Source of the DNA: JAQVSH01 sp964451605
GTDB lineage: Bacteria; Bacteroidota; Bacteroidia; Bacteroidales; UBA4181
DNA length: 55,326 nucleotides
Direction: 5' to 3'
Assembly (NCBI GenBank): GCA_964451605.1
Contig: CAYVJA010000011.1
Location: 1 to 55,326 of the forward strand
A model generated the notes under the pieces. It made no database searches and was not told the origin of the DNA. It worked only from the letters and a program-made list of their open reading frames with translations. Both the position numbers and the translations under genes were made by a program. Shown one piece after another: positions 16,997 to 26,911 of the stretch. Every line of letters begins with the position of its first letter. Position 1 is the stretch's first letter.

Positions 16997-17458
16997 CTAT
17001 TTTTCCACAACTCCCTTGTCGTAGGCCAGAATATTCCTGCGCCAGGCCTCCGGAACCGGAATGCTCTGCTGTTCGGGAATAGAAAAACAGACCAGAACTG
17101 CCCTACAGGTCGAAAGAATCTCGTTGGTTTGTTCGTCAACCAGGAGATGTTCGAAGGTCAGGCTTTTTGTGCCAATGGCGGCAACGCGGGTCTCAACCAA
17201 AATCCGGGTCTTCATAAAAATGGGCAGGAGGTACTGAATACAGACCGATGCACCGACGATGCCTACCGTCTTAAAATCGAGCTGGGGCAATACGGCATCA
17301 AAATAGCTCATCTTACCGGCATCATAATAGGTTTGATATACCGTATTCGATACGTGCCCCATAATATCGACATCACTAAACCGCACCTGAATAGGTATCT
17401 TATTACGAAACAGCGCTCGTTCGGCCTCCGAGATGCCGCTCTTGGTTGATTGACTCAT
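16997..17458 (-). CDS. Acyl-CoA thioesterase of the 4HBT hotdog family
   Basis: A 153-residue hotdog-fold thioesterase, YbgC/4-hydroxybenzoyl-CoA thioesterase type. The signature RFSDVDIMGHVSNTVYQTYYD contains the active-site Asp and the GHVSN turn; further strands follow (TRVAAIGTKSLTFEH, CRAVLVCFS). I start at ATG 17458 (MSQSTKSG) rather than at the TTG 17467. It probably releases free acids from short- or medium-chain acyl-CoA in the cytoplasm. It is followed at 26 bp by the ferredoxin-type membrane protein on the same strand. Confidence 0.87.
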   Translation of the reverse strand: MSQSTKSGISEAERALFRNKIPIQVRFSDVDIMGHVSNTVYQTYYDAGKMSYFDAVLPQLDFKTVGIVGASVCIQYLLPIFMKTRILVETRVAAIGTKSLTFEHLLVDEQTNEILSTCRAVLVCFSIPEQQSIPVPEAWRRNILAYDKGVVEK

Positions 17459-17510
17459 ACAATGCAAAATTATCCGCGTAAATATACAACAGAAGTTGGA
17501 CGTTGGACAA

Positions 17511-18143
17511 TTACGATATTTCCTCGAACATCTCCTCTAAGGGTTTTCGCACCTTGGCTCTGAATTGCGCCTGATCCTCGGATGAGCGATATCCCACTGC
17601 AGCCAGAACGGAGGCAGAAAGCCCCTTGGCCGGCAGTCCGAGAATCTCGTTAAAACCGGCAGGATCGAACCCCTCCATGGGGCAGGCGTCAATACGCATC
17701 TCGGCAGCTGCTGCCAATAAGGTACCCAACCCGATATAGGCCTGCTTCGAAGTCCAGGCCTGCAACGCCTCCGGCGAACGGGAAGCTATGGTACTGTTGA
17801 TCAGATCGGCATAATTCTGCAGTGCAGAAGCAGGCGTTCCGGTAACCTCCGAAGTTAAACGAATAAAGGCCTCAGTCTTTTCGGGTCCGAAATCGGTGTA
17901 ATGGCAAAATAGAAACAAAGCCGAAGCATCGGTAATCTGGGGCTGGCCATATCCGGCATCACGTAAACGAGCCCGAATTTCGGCGTTTTCAATCACCAGC
18001 ACTTTATAGGGTTGCAGACCGTAGGAGGAGGCAGCAAGACCCACTGCCTGTTTGAGTTGTGAAAGATCGGCAGCCGAAACTTTGCGGTTTTTATCGAACT
18101 TTTTGGTGGCATAACGCCATTTGAGGTTATCTATCAGTGTCAT
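17511..18143 (-). CDS. NAD(P)H-dependent nitroreductase-family flavoprotein
   Basis: A 210-residue FMN-dependent oxidoreductase of the NfsB-like nitroreductase family. The N-terminal FMN-phosphate motif RYATKKFD is clear, followed by GLAASSYGLQPYKVLVIEN and the C-terminal AAEMRIDACPMEGFDPAGFNEILGLP and AAVGYRS motifs. It should reduce nitro compounds or quinones using NAD(P)H. A dyad (18161-18178) lies just upstream of its start and may be an operator. Confidence 0.92.
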   Translation of the reverse strand: MTLIDNLKWRYATKKFDKNRKVSAADLSQLKQAVGLAASSYGLQPYKVLVIENAEIRARLRDAGYGQPQITDASALFLFCHYTDFGPEKTEAFIRLTSEVTGTPASALQNYADLINSTIASRSPEALQAWTSKQAYIGLGTLLAAAAEMRIDACPMEGFDPAGFNEILGLPAKGLSASVLAAVGYRSSEDQAQFRAKVRKPLEEMFEEIS

Positions 18144-18160
18144 AAGAATAATTTGTTGTT

Positions 18161-18178
18161 TGATTCAGAACGGAATCA
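18161..18178. promoter_or_regulatory. Inverted repeat upstream of the nitroreductase gene, candidate operator
   Basis: TGATTC, a 6-bp spacer and GAATCA form a dyad 18-35 bp upstream of the start codon at 18143. Spacing suits a dimeric repressor or activator at the promoter. No regulator gene adjoins it. Confidence 0.3.
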
Positions 18179-18273
18179 GGAAATCCGACTCCCTTAAGAA
18201 CACCCTCAAGCGTAAAATGTTCATACCCGGGAACCCATCCGCGTATGCCATCTAACGGGAAACCCATCCCGGA

Positions 18274-21027
18274 CTACTTACCAAACCCGAAGTAAAGTGT
18301 GGCTTCGAATTTCCGGCCGCCTGTCCCAAAATCGTATTTTGCCCCTTGCGGACCCTCCTCGTACGCTTGCGAAAATTTGGTTCCGATAGGGCTGATACCA
18401 TGCAAAACAGAGAGCGATCCCGAGGGAAAAGGAGGATGAACCCCGCCGGCAGCATGAATGGGTTTTTGGGGCGTAAAGAGGTGGAGATAGAGCGATTCGG
18501 TAGCTGAAACCAGGGTCAGCGGCAGCTCCCCGGTTTTTAGCCTTACCGCATAGAAGTTGGCGTAGTAGCCTTTAAACTCCGGATACTCCCACGACTCGCC
18601 CGTTACCGTATTGTTGTAGGATTTCTCGTACAACCCAAATTGTGGCCCTCTTAAACGGTTTTTCCAAACCCGGTAAGGTCCGTTGGCCAGCAGTCCTGCG
18701 CCAAGCACCTCCATTTCGGGATACGAAAAGGTAATCCCGGCATAATCGAGCCGACCGACAGGTTGGTATGCATAGTCAAGCTGCAACCATCCATCCGGAC
18801 GAAGAGTCCATTTGGCGCGGTTTTCGCCAGCGTAGAGAAGCTCAATCGCATATCCTTCCCCCTCCCGATAGTGACGAATTCCGGTACAAGGGGCATCAAA
18901 TCCGGCAAATGCAGGACCCTGTGTGAGTGAGACCACGCCGTTGCCCCTGGCAGCACCCAGAATCTGTCCGTTCGTTTTCGAAAAGCGAATCTGCAGATCA
19001 CCTGCCGATAAAGTTAACTCCGTATCGGATTCCCGACACGAAACCTGCAGATTCTGTTTCGAAGTGCCGAGCATGCGCGATGCCATATCCCGTGGAGTGG
19101 TGATATTCCACGACCATGTGTGTATCAGGCGGTTTTCCGGATCGAAAGCGTCAATGTAGAGTACGTCCCAATCGGACCAGTTTTTGGGAAGTGAAAGCGA
19201 GAGGAATCCCTTTTCGCCCGGATTCACCCGGGGCGAAGCAACCTTGCGCTCCATCACTTCGGGCTGTCCGCCCCACACAGGAAGAGGGAATCGCACCAGT
19301 CGGCAGACAAAACGACATGCCTCCAGGGAGGTATAATGAAATTGGTTAGAAACCGGCAATTTGCCGTTAAAAGAGGGGGTCAGCTTTACCGAATCGAATT
19401 GGACCGGCGACCAGATTTCACGAATGGAATAGAAGCTCCCCTCCTTTTCGCCATAGGGGCCCACGATGCCGTCGGGGGCACGGTTGCCGTTGGTGTCGAT
19501 GGAGTCGTTCAGATCGCGCCGTTCGGCTCCCTCATCGGCATAGACCCACAAAAAGCCGCCTGCCGCAAGAGGTTTCGACTGCATCAGTTTCCAGTAGTCG
19601 TCGAGACCGGCTCCATGTCCGCCATCGAACAGGCCGTGCAGGAATTCGGTAGGAAAGTAGACCTCCTTCCGGTTATTCAACACATCCTCCACATATTTAT
19701 ACTTGGGATAGTGTTTGGTATTGGTTTCGTTTACAATAGACCACGGCTCTATCACCACCCTTTTCTGAGGATCATAGAGTGCATAGTCGTTGCGCACCTC
19801 CTTGTTAAAGCCCCCTTCGTTGCCGTTATCCCAAATCACAATAGAGGGATGGTTCACATCGCGCTCAACCATCTGTTTCACCAGCCGGCGAGCGGTAGGG
19901 GTGTCGTAATATTTTTGCCAGCCGGCCAGTTCGTCGAGCACAAACAGCCCCAGCGAATCGCAGACATCCAGAAAATAGCGGTCGGGAGGATAATGGCTCA
20001 TTCTCACCGCATTCATATTCATAGCCTTGATGGTGAGTACATCGTTGATGCTAAGCTGCTTGCTGCTGGTTCGTCCCGAGGAGGGATAAAACGTGTGACG
20101 GCATACCCCTTTGAACATTACCTTGGTACCATTCACATAGAAGCCGTCGGAAGGGCGGAACTCTACCGTACGGAAACCAAAACGCTGATTGTATTGGTGT
20201 AACGTTTTACCCGCCTCTTTCAAGGTTACCACCGCACGATACAACCGCGGTGATTCGGGATTCCAAAGCGCCGGTTTGGTAAATGACCCGCGAATCGTGG
20301 TCTTTTCGGCATCGGGCCGGACAGCAGCCTTAATCGGTTTTCCCAGCCGTTTTCCGTTGAGATCCTCTACCACCACCTCCACATCCGTTCCGCCGGCAGT
20401 TCCTTCCAAAAAGAGATCCATAAAGAACGACCCGTCGGCTCTGGCATCAATAGCCACCCGATCGATATACCGTACCGGGCGGGCCTCCAGATAAACAGGG
20501 CGGAAAATGCCTCCAAATACCCAGTAGTCGGAGATTCTTTCGGCACGGTTAACACTCTCGTTCGACGATTCTTTGCTCACAGTCACCTCCATAAGGTTCT
20601 TCGAACCAAAGTTCAACAGAGCACTGACATCGTACGAAAATGGATAAAATGCCCCCTGATGAACTGGACCGGCCAACTTGCCGTTAATCTTCACTTCGGT
20701 GTCGGTCATGGAGCCTTCGAAAACAATAAAGACCTTTTTAGTACGCCAGCCATCAGGCACGGAAAAGGTATGCCGGTACAATCCCTGTTCGTTGGCGTTC
20801 TGGTTTACATTGCCATAGAGGTAGGAACCATAGCCCTGAAACTCCCAATTAGAAGGCACCTCAATCTTCGACCATTTTCCGCTGTTCATACCGTGGGTAC
20901 AGAAAAAATCCCAGGTTACGGTGTGGTCTTTGTCTGCTCCGGAGAGCATCAGAATCTCGGTTTGTTGGGCATTCAACCCACCGGAAAAGAGGGTAAAGAA
21001 GAGTAAGAGAAGGGAGAAATAGTTCAT
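18274..21027 (-). CDS. Glycoside hydrolase family 2 (beta-galactosidase type)
   Basis: A 917-residue secreted GH2 enzyme with a signal peptide ending near GLNAQ. Order: jelly-roll sugar-binding domain (about 30-190), Ig-like domain (about 190-295), TIM barrel (about 295-560) and C-terminal beta domains similar to the beta-galactosidase small chain. The acid/base is probably Glu 404 (VIWDNGNEGG) and the nucleophile Glu 461 (FPTEFLHGLFDGG). It could be a beta-galactosidase, beta-glucuronidase or beta-arabinosidase-like enzyme; the family does not settle this. Only 14 bp separate it from the upstream GH127 gene, so the two form an operon that probably removes sugars from arabinose-rich side chains. 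Confidence 0.9.
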   Translation of the reverse strand: MNYFSLLLLFFTLFSGGLNAQQTEILMLSGADKDHTVTWDFFCTHGMNSGKWSKIEVPSNWEFQGYGSYLYGNVNQNANEQGLYRHTFSVPDGWRTKKVFIVFEGSMTDTEVKINGKLAGPVHQGAFYPFSYDVSALLNFGSKNLMEVTVSKESSNESVNRAERISDYWVFGGIFRPVYLEARPVRYIDRVAIDARADGSFFMDLFLEGTAGGTDVEVVVEDLNGKRLGKPIKAAVRPDAEKTTIRGSFTKPALWNPESPRLYRAVVTLKEAGKTLHQYNQRFGFRTVEFRPSDGFYVNGTKVMFKGVCRHTFYPSSGRTSSKQLSINDVLTIKAMNMNAVRMSHYPPDRYFLDVCDSLGLFVLDELAGWQKYYDTPTARRLVKQMVERDVNHPSIVIWDNGNEGGFNKEVRNDYALYDPQKRVVIEPWSIVNETNTKHYPKYKYVEDVLNNRKEVYFPTEFLHGLFDGGHGAGLDDYWKLMQSKPLAAGGFLWVYADEGAERRDLNDSIDTNGNRAPDGIVGPYGEKEGSFYSIREIWSPVQFDSVKLTPSFNGKLPVSNQFHYTSLEACRFVCRLVRFPLPVWGGQPEVMERKVASPRVNPGEKGFLSLSLPKNWSDWDVLYIDAFDPENRLIHTWSWNITTPRDMASRMLGTSKQNLQVSCRESDTELTLSAGDLQIRFSKTNGQILGAARGNGVVSLTQGPAFAGFDAPCTGIRHYREGEGYAIELLYAGENRAKWTLRPDGWLQLDYAYQPVGRLDYAGITFSYPEMEVLGAGLLANGPYRVWKNRLRGPQFGLYEKSYNNTVTGESWEYPEFKGYYANFYAVRLKTGELPLTLVSATESLYLHLFTPQKPIHAAGGVHPPFPSGSLSVLHGISPIGTKFSQAYEEGPQGAKYDFGTGGRKFEATLYFGFGK

Positions 21028-21041
21028 ACTGTCAGAATGAT

Positions 21042-22765
21042 TTAGGGTTGAGCAGGAGCCAATAACGGAATCCAGACTTGCATCTTTCCTGCCTCTCGAT
21101 TGTCCCAGGCGTAATAGGGAATAAGCCGGAGTGAATCGGTCTGGTTGTTTGTTGCTGTAACCGACATCACCCCGTTCAGCAGATCGGAACGATATTCGGC
21201 TACAAAGCGGGTATCGGATGTCAGAGCGGCCCCGGCAAACCCTTCAGGATTGTCGATCTCCTCCATGCAGTAAACCAGAGGGCCCCGCTGAACGACTCTG
21301 CGGCCCTCATTGGCCTTGACCCTGGGATCGGCCGCCACCACCTCTACGGGCATCTCCATGGAGAGGGTAATCTTATCGCCTTTCTGCCNNNNNNNNNNNN
21401 NNNNNNNNNNNNNNNNNNNNNNNNNNNNNNNNNNNNNNNNNNNNNNNNNNNNNNNNNNNNNNNNNGATTTACCCAGAGCGCTTCGGGGGAAACAGCATAG
21501 ATATAATTCCCTATGGAGGGTATAAACCGGGAGATCTGGCTGGGACAGCAGGCACAGCCATACCAGGCCTGACGATGGTGATTACCCGACGACTCCAGCG
21601 GGTTTACATAGAAAAAACGGTCGCCGGCCAGCGATATCCCGGCCAGGGCGCCATTATACATAGAACGCTCCAGTACATCAATATACTTTGCATCGGCAGT
21701 GAACTGGTTCATTCGCATATTCCAGAATACCATACCCACCGAGGCACAGGTTTCGCAATAGGCTTCGGCATTGGGCAGATCATAATCGACGGTAAACCCC
21801 TCGTTATGTCTCGAAGAGCCAATGCCCCCGGTAATGTACATATTTCTGTTCACCACGTCATCCCAAAGCCGGTGCAGCGCGGCAATATATCCGGTATCGT
21901 TCTTCATGGCGGCCACATCGGCCATTCCGCAATAGAGATACATGGCTCTGACAGCGTGCCCTCCGATTTCAGACATCTCCCTGACCGGGATATCGTCCTG
22001 ATAATACCCGGCATTCCACGACCCTTCATCACCACGCGATCCATGCCCGTGCCCCCGCTCTTCGAGAAGCCAGTTGGCAAAATCAAGATACTTTTCCTCC
22101 CCGGTAACCTGACTCAGTTTAACCAGCGCCAGCTCAATCTCTTCATGCCCGGGCACCCAATGCCGCTTTTCGGGGCCAAAGGTCTCCATCATATGGTCGG
22201 CCATCCGGATGGCCACATCGAGCAGTTTTCTTTTTCCGGTTGCCTGATAATAGGCCACGGCAGCTTCGGTCATATGGCCGGCGCAGTACATCTCGTGCTT
22301 GTCCATATTGGTCCAGCGCTTATCAAGACCGGTAAGCGTGTAAAAGGTATTGATATAGCCGTCGGGTTGCTGCGCAGCGGCAAATTTATCGATCCACTCG
22401 TCGGCCTTCTTTTCCAGAGCCGAATCCGGGTGATTGACCAGCGTATAGGCTATCCCCTCGAGCGCTTTGTAAACATCGGAGTCGTCGAAAAAGATGCCCG
22501 AGTGGGTTCCGGATCCTTTGGCCGCATTCTCAAAATTGCGTATTCTTCCGGTCTGATTTTCAATCTGATCGATACAAACCTGCAAAGTAACCTCTGCATG
22601 TTTGTCTAAACGGGGCCTCCAGAAGGCATCATTAATCTGCACATGCGAAAAATCGACCTGATTCATCTTCTTTAACGAAGGAGCCTGCTCTTTGCATCCT
22701 GTAAAAGCTCCCAGACAGAACGCAACGCAAACGGCCCATCCTGCCCATTTTTCTCTCTTAGCCAT
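21042..22765 (-). CDS. GH127 beta-L-arabinofuranosidase lipoprotein, interrupted by a scaffold gap
   Basis: Lipoprotein (cysteine 24 in FTGC) of family GH127, cysteine-dependent zinc enzymes that release beta-L-arabinofuranose. Reference member HypBA1 uses Glu338, Cys340, Cys417 and Cys418 for zinc, with Cys417 as nucleophile. Here the corresponding residues are visible as EAYCETC (Glu 338, Cys 340) and GCACCPSQISRF (Cys 406, Cys 407). The helical barrel is intact up to 21466; 77 N (21389-21465) follow, and the C-terminal beta domain continues in another frame to the stop at 21042 (VQRGPLVYCMEEIDN is typical). The frame change is caused by the gap length, not necessarily by mutation. It is the first gene of a two-gene operon with GH2, and a consensus -7 box lies upstream at 22799. 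Confidence 0.9.
21389..21465. other. Scaffold gap (77 N) inside the GH127 gene
   Basis: Run of N. The frame of the GH127 gene differs on the two sides, so the true length is not 77 modulo 3. Confidence 0.99.
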
Positions 22766-22798
22766 AGTATCGGGTAATAAATAAGATATCGTCTCTTA

Positions 22799-22806
22799 CA
22801 AAGGTA
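22799..22806 (-). promoter_or_regulatory. Candidate -7 promoter element for GH127-GH2
   Basis: On the minus strand the sequence reads TACCTTTG, an exact match to the Bacteroidota -7 consensus TAnnTTTG. It predicts a start about 27 bases upstream of the GH127 ATG. No TTTG is seen at the usual -33 distance. The 191-bp region is divergent and also serves GH78. Confidence 0.45.
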
Positions 22807-22956
22807 AAAAATCTGTAGAACAGTGTACTCGTTACGACCCAAATGAAAAAAAGAGGGTTTCGGGAGGTCATTTTTGTAAAAATTGGGTTAATTTAACACT
22901 TTCTACCGGACAACACCGCTTACTTCTACATAAGTCTCATTCTCATACCCTCCATC

Positions 22957-25721
22957 ATGAAACTATACTGCATTAGCCTCTGCCTCCTCTTTGCCTACTG
23001 CCTGAGCGCTTGTCAACCCGATGGCTCTGCCAGAATTACCGCTACGCAACTTACTGTAGAATCGACTGTTGATCCTTTAGCCACTGACCGTCTCAATCCC
23101 CGATTTTCCTGGCAACCGGAAAGTTCGCAAAGGGGTGCTGCCCAAACTGCCTACCAGATTCTGGTAGCCTCGTCCGAAAGTCTGCTACGTAAAGATTCGG
23201 CCGACGTTTGGTCGTCGGGAAAGGTTACATCCAACCAAAGCCTGCATATTCCTTATCAGGGAGCAGCACTTGCCAGCCAGGTTACCTATTACTGGAAGGT
23301 GAAGATTTGGGATCAGAACAACGCCGATGCCGGCTGGAGCCAACCGGCCCGTTTTACCATGGGGCTCCTCTCTCCTTCCGATTTTAAGGCTTCGTGGATC
23401 GGACTCGACCGCCCCGACTCCGCGCAAACCCGGGAGGGCGACCACTCGCGTCTGGCAGCCAGGTATCTGCGCAAACCAATCACCCTGGAGAAAAAAGTAG
23501 AAAGAGCCATTGCCTATGTTTGCGGACAAGGCCTTTTTGAATGGTATATTAACGGCGAAAAGATAGGCAATCAAGTGCTTGCTCCGGCACTATCGGAGTT
23601 TGGAAAACGCTCGTACTATCTGCCTTTCGATGTTACCGACTACCTGAAGCGGGGCGAGAATGCGCTGGGCGTGATTTTGGGTAACGGCCGTTACTACGCA
23701 CCCCGCCAATCGGGATCGGTAGCCTCCGCGCAGTATGGTTTCCCAAAACTCTATTTTCAGCTGGAAATCACCTTTAGCGATGGTTCAACCCAAACCGTGA
23801 TCAGCGACAACAGCTGGCGTATCACCACTAAGGGTCCGATTGTTGCCAATAATGAGTTCGACGGCGAAGAGTACGATGCCACCCGCGAAATACCGGGTTG
23901 GAATCAACCCGGATTCGATGACGCCTCGTGGGAAAATGCCGCTGTGGTTACTCCGGCTTCACCCAAACTGGAGTCACAACCTACCCCTCCCCTAACCGTT
24001 GCCGAAAGAATCAAGCCGATTTCAGTGAAAGAGCTCAAACCGGGTGTTTTCATCTTNNNNNNNNNNNNNNNNNNNNNNNNNNNNNNNNNNNNNNNNNNNN
24101 NNNNNNNNNNNNNNNNNNNNNNNNNNNNNNNNNNNNNNNNACCCTGCAGCCCGACGGATCGCTCTATCTGGCCAACATTCGCACCGCAAAGGTTACCGAT
24201 ATCTACACACTTAAAGGAGAGGGAACCGAAAGCTTTGAGCCCCGCTTTACCTATCACGGTTTTCGGTTTGTAGAGCTTACCGGATTCCCGGGAACCCCCG
24301 ATCTCTCGGCCCTGGAGGGATGTGTGGTTCATGATGATCTGCCGGTTACCGGCTATTTCGAAACTTCCGATTCGGTGATTAATACCATTTACCGCAATGC
24401 CTACTGGGGCATCCGGGGAAACTACCGCAGTATCCCCACCGACTGTCCGCAGCGCGACGAACGTCAAGGATGGCTGGGCGACCGGGCTACCGGATCGAAG
24501 GGCGAAAGTTTTGTCTTTAGCAACGGCTTACTCTACGCTAAGTGGATGCAAGACATAGAGGATGCGCAGCGGGCCGACGGATGTGTTCCCGCCGTGGCTC
24601 CCTCCTACTGGCAGATTTACAACGGCGATGTAACCTGGCCGGCAGCCTATCTCATCATTTCGGGCATGCTCTACGACCAGTTTGGAGATATGGAACCCAT
24701 CCGAAAGCACTACGACTCCTTTAAAAAGTATATTGACTATATCAAAAACACCCATATCCAGAACGGAATTGTAACCAAAGACACCTATGGCGACTGGTGT
24801 ATGCCCCCGGAGCGCCAGGAGTTGATTCATTCTCAGGATCCTTCGCGTAAAACCGATGGAGCCATCCTGAGCACCACCTATTTTCACCACCTGTTACAGT
24901 TGATGGAACGTTATGCCGGGCTGCTCAACAAACCCGAAGAGATGGTGGAATTCCGCCAACTGGCCGACACCATCCGTTTGGCCTACAACCGCAAATTTTA
25001 CAACGATTCGCTGAAGGGATACGGAAACAATACCGCCACAGCCAATCTGCTGTCGTTAGCCTATGGCATGGTTCCCGACCAAAGGAAAGAGGAGGTGTTT
25101 CAATCGATTGTCGATAAAACCGTGAACGACTTTAACGGACATATCAGTACGGGGTTGGTCGGAGCACAATGGATTATGCGCACATTGAGCCGGTATGGCC
25201 GCCCCGATCTTGCCTTACAACTGACCACCAACACCAGTTACCCCAGTTGGGGCTATATGGCAAAACAGGGAGCTACCACCATCTGGGAACTCTGGAACGG
25301 CAATACGGCCGACCCTGCCATGAACTCCGGAAATCATGTGATGTTGCTCGGCGACCTGCTCATCTGGTATTACGAAGATTTGGCCGGTATTCGGTCCGAT
25401 CCTGAGACACCGGCCTTTGGCAGACTGATTATGAACCCCACGACACCCGAAGGACTTGACTATGTGAAAGCCTCCTACCAATCGGTAAGAGGCCTCATTG
25501 CCAGCGAATGGCAAAAGCGCGACAATACGTTTGAATGGGATATTACCCTGCCCGCCAATACCGGCGCTCTGGTGTACATTCCCGCCCAAAGTGAAGCATC
25601 GGTTACCGAAAGCGGCACCCCTGCCTCAACGGCTCAGGGGGTTCGCTTTGTAAAAATGGAGGGAGGAAAAGCGCTGTTCGAGGTACAATCGGGAAGCTAT
25701 CATTTCCGGGTTGAGCCCTGA
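22957..25721 (+). CDS. GH78 alpha-L-rhamnosidase lipoprotein, interrupted by a scaffold gap
   Basis: Predicted lipoprotein (cysteine 19 in YCLSAC) that removes terminal alpha-L-rhamnose. The N-terminal Fn3-like and beta-sandwich domains are typical of the family (LNPRFSWQPESS; YCWKV-like YYWKVKIWDQNN; GLFEWYINGEKIG). The (alpha/alpha)6 barrel carries the signature SIPTDCPQRDERQGWLGD and later DTYGDWCMPPE, TTIWELWNG and MNSGNHVMLLGDL; a C-terminal beta domain ends the protein. A run of 84 N (24057-24140) lies before the barrel, and the frames on the two sides differ, so the gap length is not real. Its 3' end overlaps the convergent VKOR gene by 22 bp. Divergent from GH127-GH2, which suggests shared control. 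Confidence 0.9.
24057..24140. other. Scaffold gap (84 N) inside the GH78 gene
   Basis: Run of N. Although 84 is a multiple of three, the coding frames on its two sides differ, so the true gap has another length. Confidence 0.99.
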
Positions 25722-26899
25722 TTCTGATCAGGTGTAACGGGGAGTGGCGGCAAGGCCAGGTTCTCCTGCAAAATACGAACCAGATCGGCGGCATCGGCCG
25801 GATCGGGGGTTACCCAGCGGGATCCGTAAATAAGCCGGGGGATGGCGCCTTTCCCCTTCGTGAGCGTCTTGCCAAACAGATCGACGCTCTGCTGCAGATA
25901 GAGAGATACGAACCGATGGTTTGCCGCTTCCTGAAAGGCCGGTTGGCCCATCCACCCGATTACCCTGGCTTTGGCAGCTTCGAGCGTTCTGGGCCGCCAT
26001 CTGTCGCCCGATTCGTACGAAAACATCCACTCCTCAAATTCAGCAAACCGTTCTCTTTGGTTTTGCCATACAATGAGGCCTAAACGGGCTAATTCGCAAG
26101 AGTTGGCAAACCCCTGTACCTCCTGGGGCACAAATCGGTTACAGTGCGGACTCAAAGGGGTGGGGCATAGTATAAAAGCCAGATTGCCTTTATAGGCCGC
26201 CACCACCTCCGGCAACAGAAAGTGCAGTCGCTGACAATGCGAACACTGGTAATCGAACAGAAGAGTCACCACAATAGGCGCTCCGGCCGGGCCCACCCGG
26301 GGAGCAGATTCGGGATCGATTACGGGAAGCGCCTCCTGTGAGTGGCCCGTGCTGTAAACGGAATTGGGCAAAAAGGCTGCCTGAAGCGCAGCAAAAAGCA
26401 TCGCGATAAAGAGACCTCCCGAAACAAACAGACAGATGGATAACCGGGTTCTTTCCCATTCAACCCAGGCGCGCCACAGAATCATGGCCGACAACAGAAT
26501 ACCCACCCCATGGGTAGTCATACACCAGAGACAATAGGCTCCGATGATCCATCGCTGCACGATAAAAAACCATACTGCGCTTCCTGTTACCACTCCGGCC
26601 ATTATCAGGAGGGTTTTCCAGGCCAAATTGCGTGCCGAACGTTCGGTGCCGGAAGAAAGAAAACTAACGGCAACCCACATGGCCAAATAGAGACTGACAG
26701 CAGGCAGGCTTACCGGAATCACGCCGGCCCATTTTGACCATCGACTGCTGAGTACCTCGTTACAGGAGCTATCACCCCCGCAGCCGGGCATCCCGGCACC
26801 CGATAAAACCTGCCAGCTCAGCAATGCGCTCAAAGCTATCGCCAGCAGGTTCAATCCGGCAAAGGTCCACCGCCACAGGCGATTATCTACCATAGGCAT
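25700..26899 (-). CDS. VKOR-thioredoxin fusion, disulfide-forming oxidase
   Basis: A 399-residue inner-membrane protein that should create disulfides in exported proteins. Residues 10-150 are a bacterial VKOR domain with four or five helices, the loop cysteines 40 and 46 (PGCGGDSSCNEV) and the quinone-facing pair CLWC (123-126). After another helix (about 153-178), residues 190-390 form a DsbA-like thioredoxin domain with CSHC (219-222) and the cis-proline region GAIPRLIYG. Electrons would flow from substrate to CSHC, to the loop pair, to CLWC, to quinone. The gene starts 12 bp after the stop of the cysteine-rich GH54 gene on the same strand, so it is probably co-transcribed with it and may fold it. 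Its end overlaps the convergent GH78 gene by 22 bp. Confidence 0.92.
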   Translation of the reverse strand: MPMVDNRLWRWTFAGLNLLAIALSALLSWQVLSGAGMPGCGGDSSCNEVLSSRWSKWAGVIPVSLPAVSLYLAMWVAVSFLSSGTERSARNLAWKTLLIMAGVVTGSAVWFFIVQRWIIGAYCLWCMTTHGVGILLSAMILWRAWVEWERTRLSICLFVSGGLFIAMLFAALQAAFLPNSVYSTGHSQEALPVIDPESAPRVGPAGAPIVVTLLFDYQCSHCQRLHFLLPEVVAAYKGNLAFILCPTPLSPHCNRFVPQEVQGFANSCELARLGLIVWQNQRERFAEFEEWMFSYESGDRWRPRTLEAAKARVIGWMGQPAFQEAANHRFVSLYLQQSVDLFGKTLTKGKGAIPRLIYGSRWVTPDPADAADLVRILQENLALPPLPVTPDQNQGSTRK

Positions 26900-26911
26900 A
26901 GTACAGAAGCA

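Noticed and set aside
19336..20202. Open frame of 288 codons antisense to GH2
   Set aside because: It mirrors the GH2 frame and has no recognisable domain or normal start context.
21575..22609. Open frame of 344 codons antisense to GH127
   Set aside because: The opposite strand is an intact GH127 with its zinc residues; the antisense protein has no family pattern.
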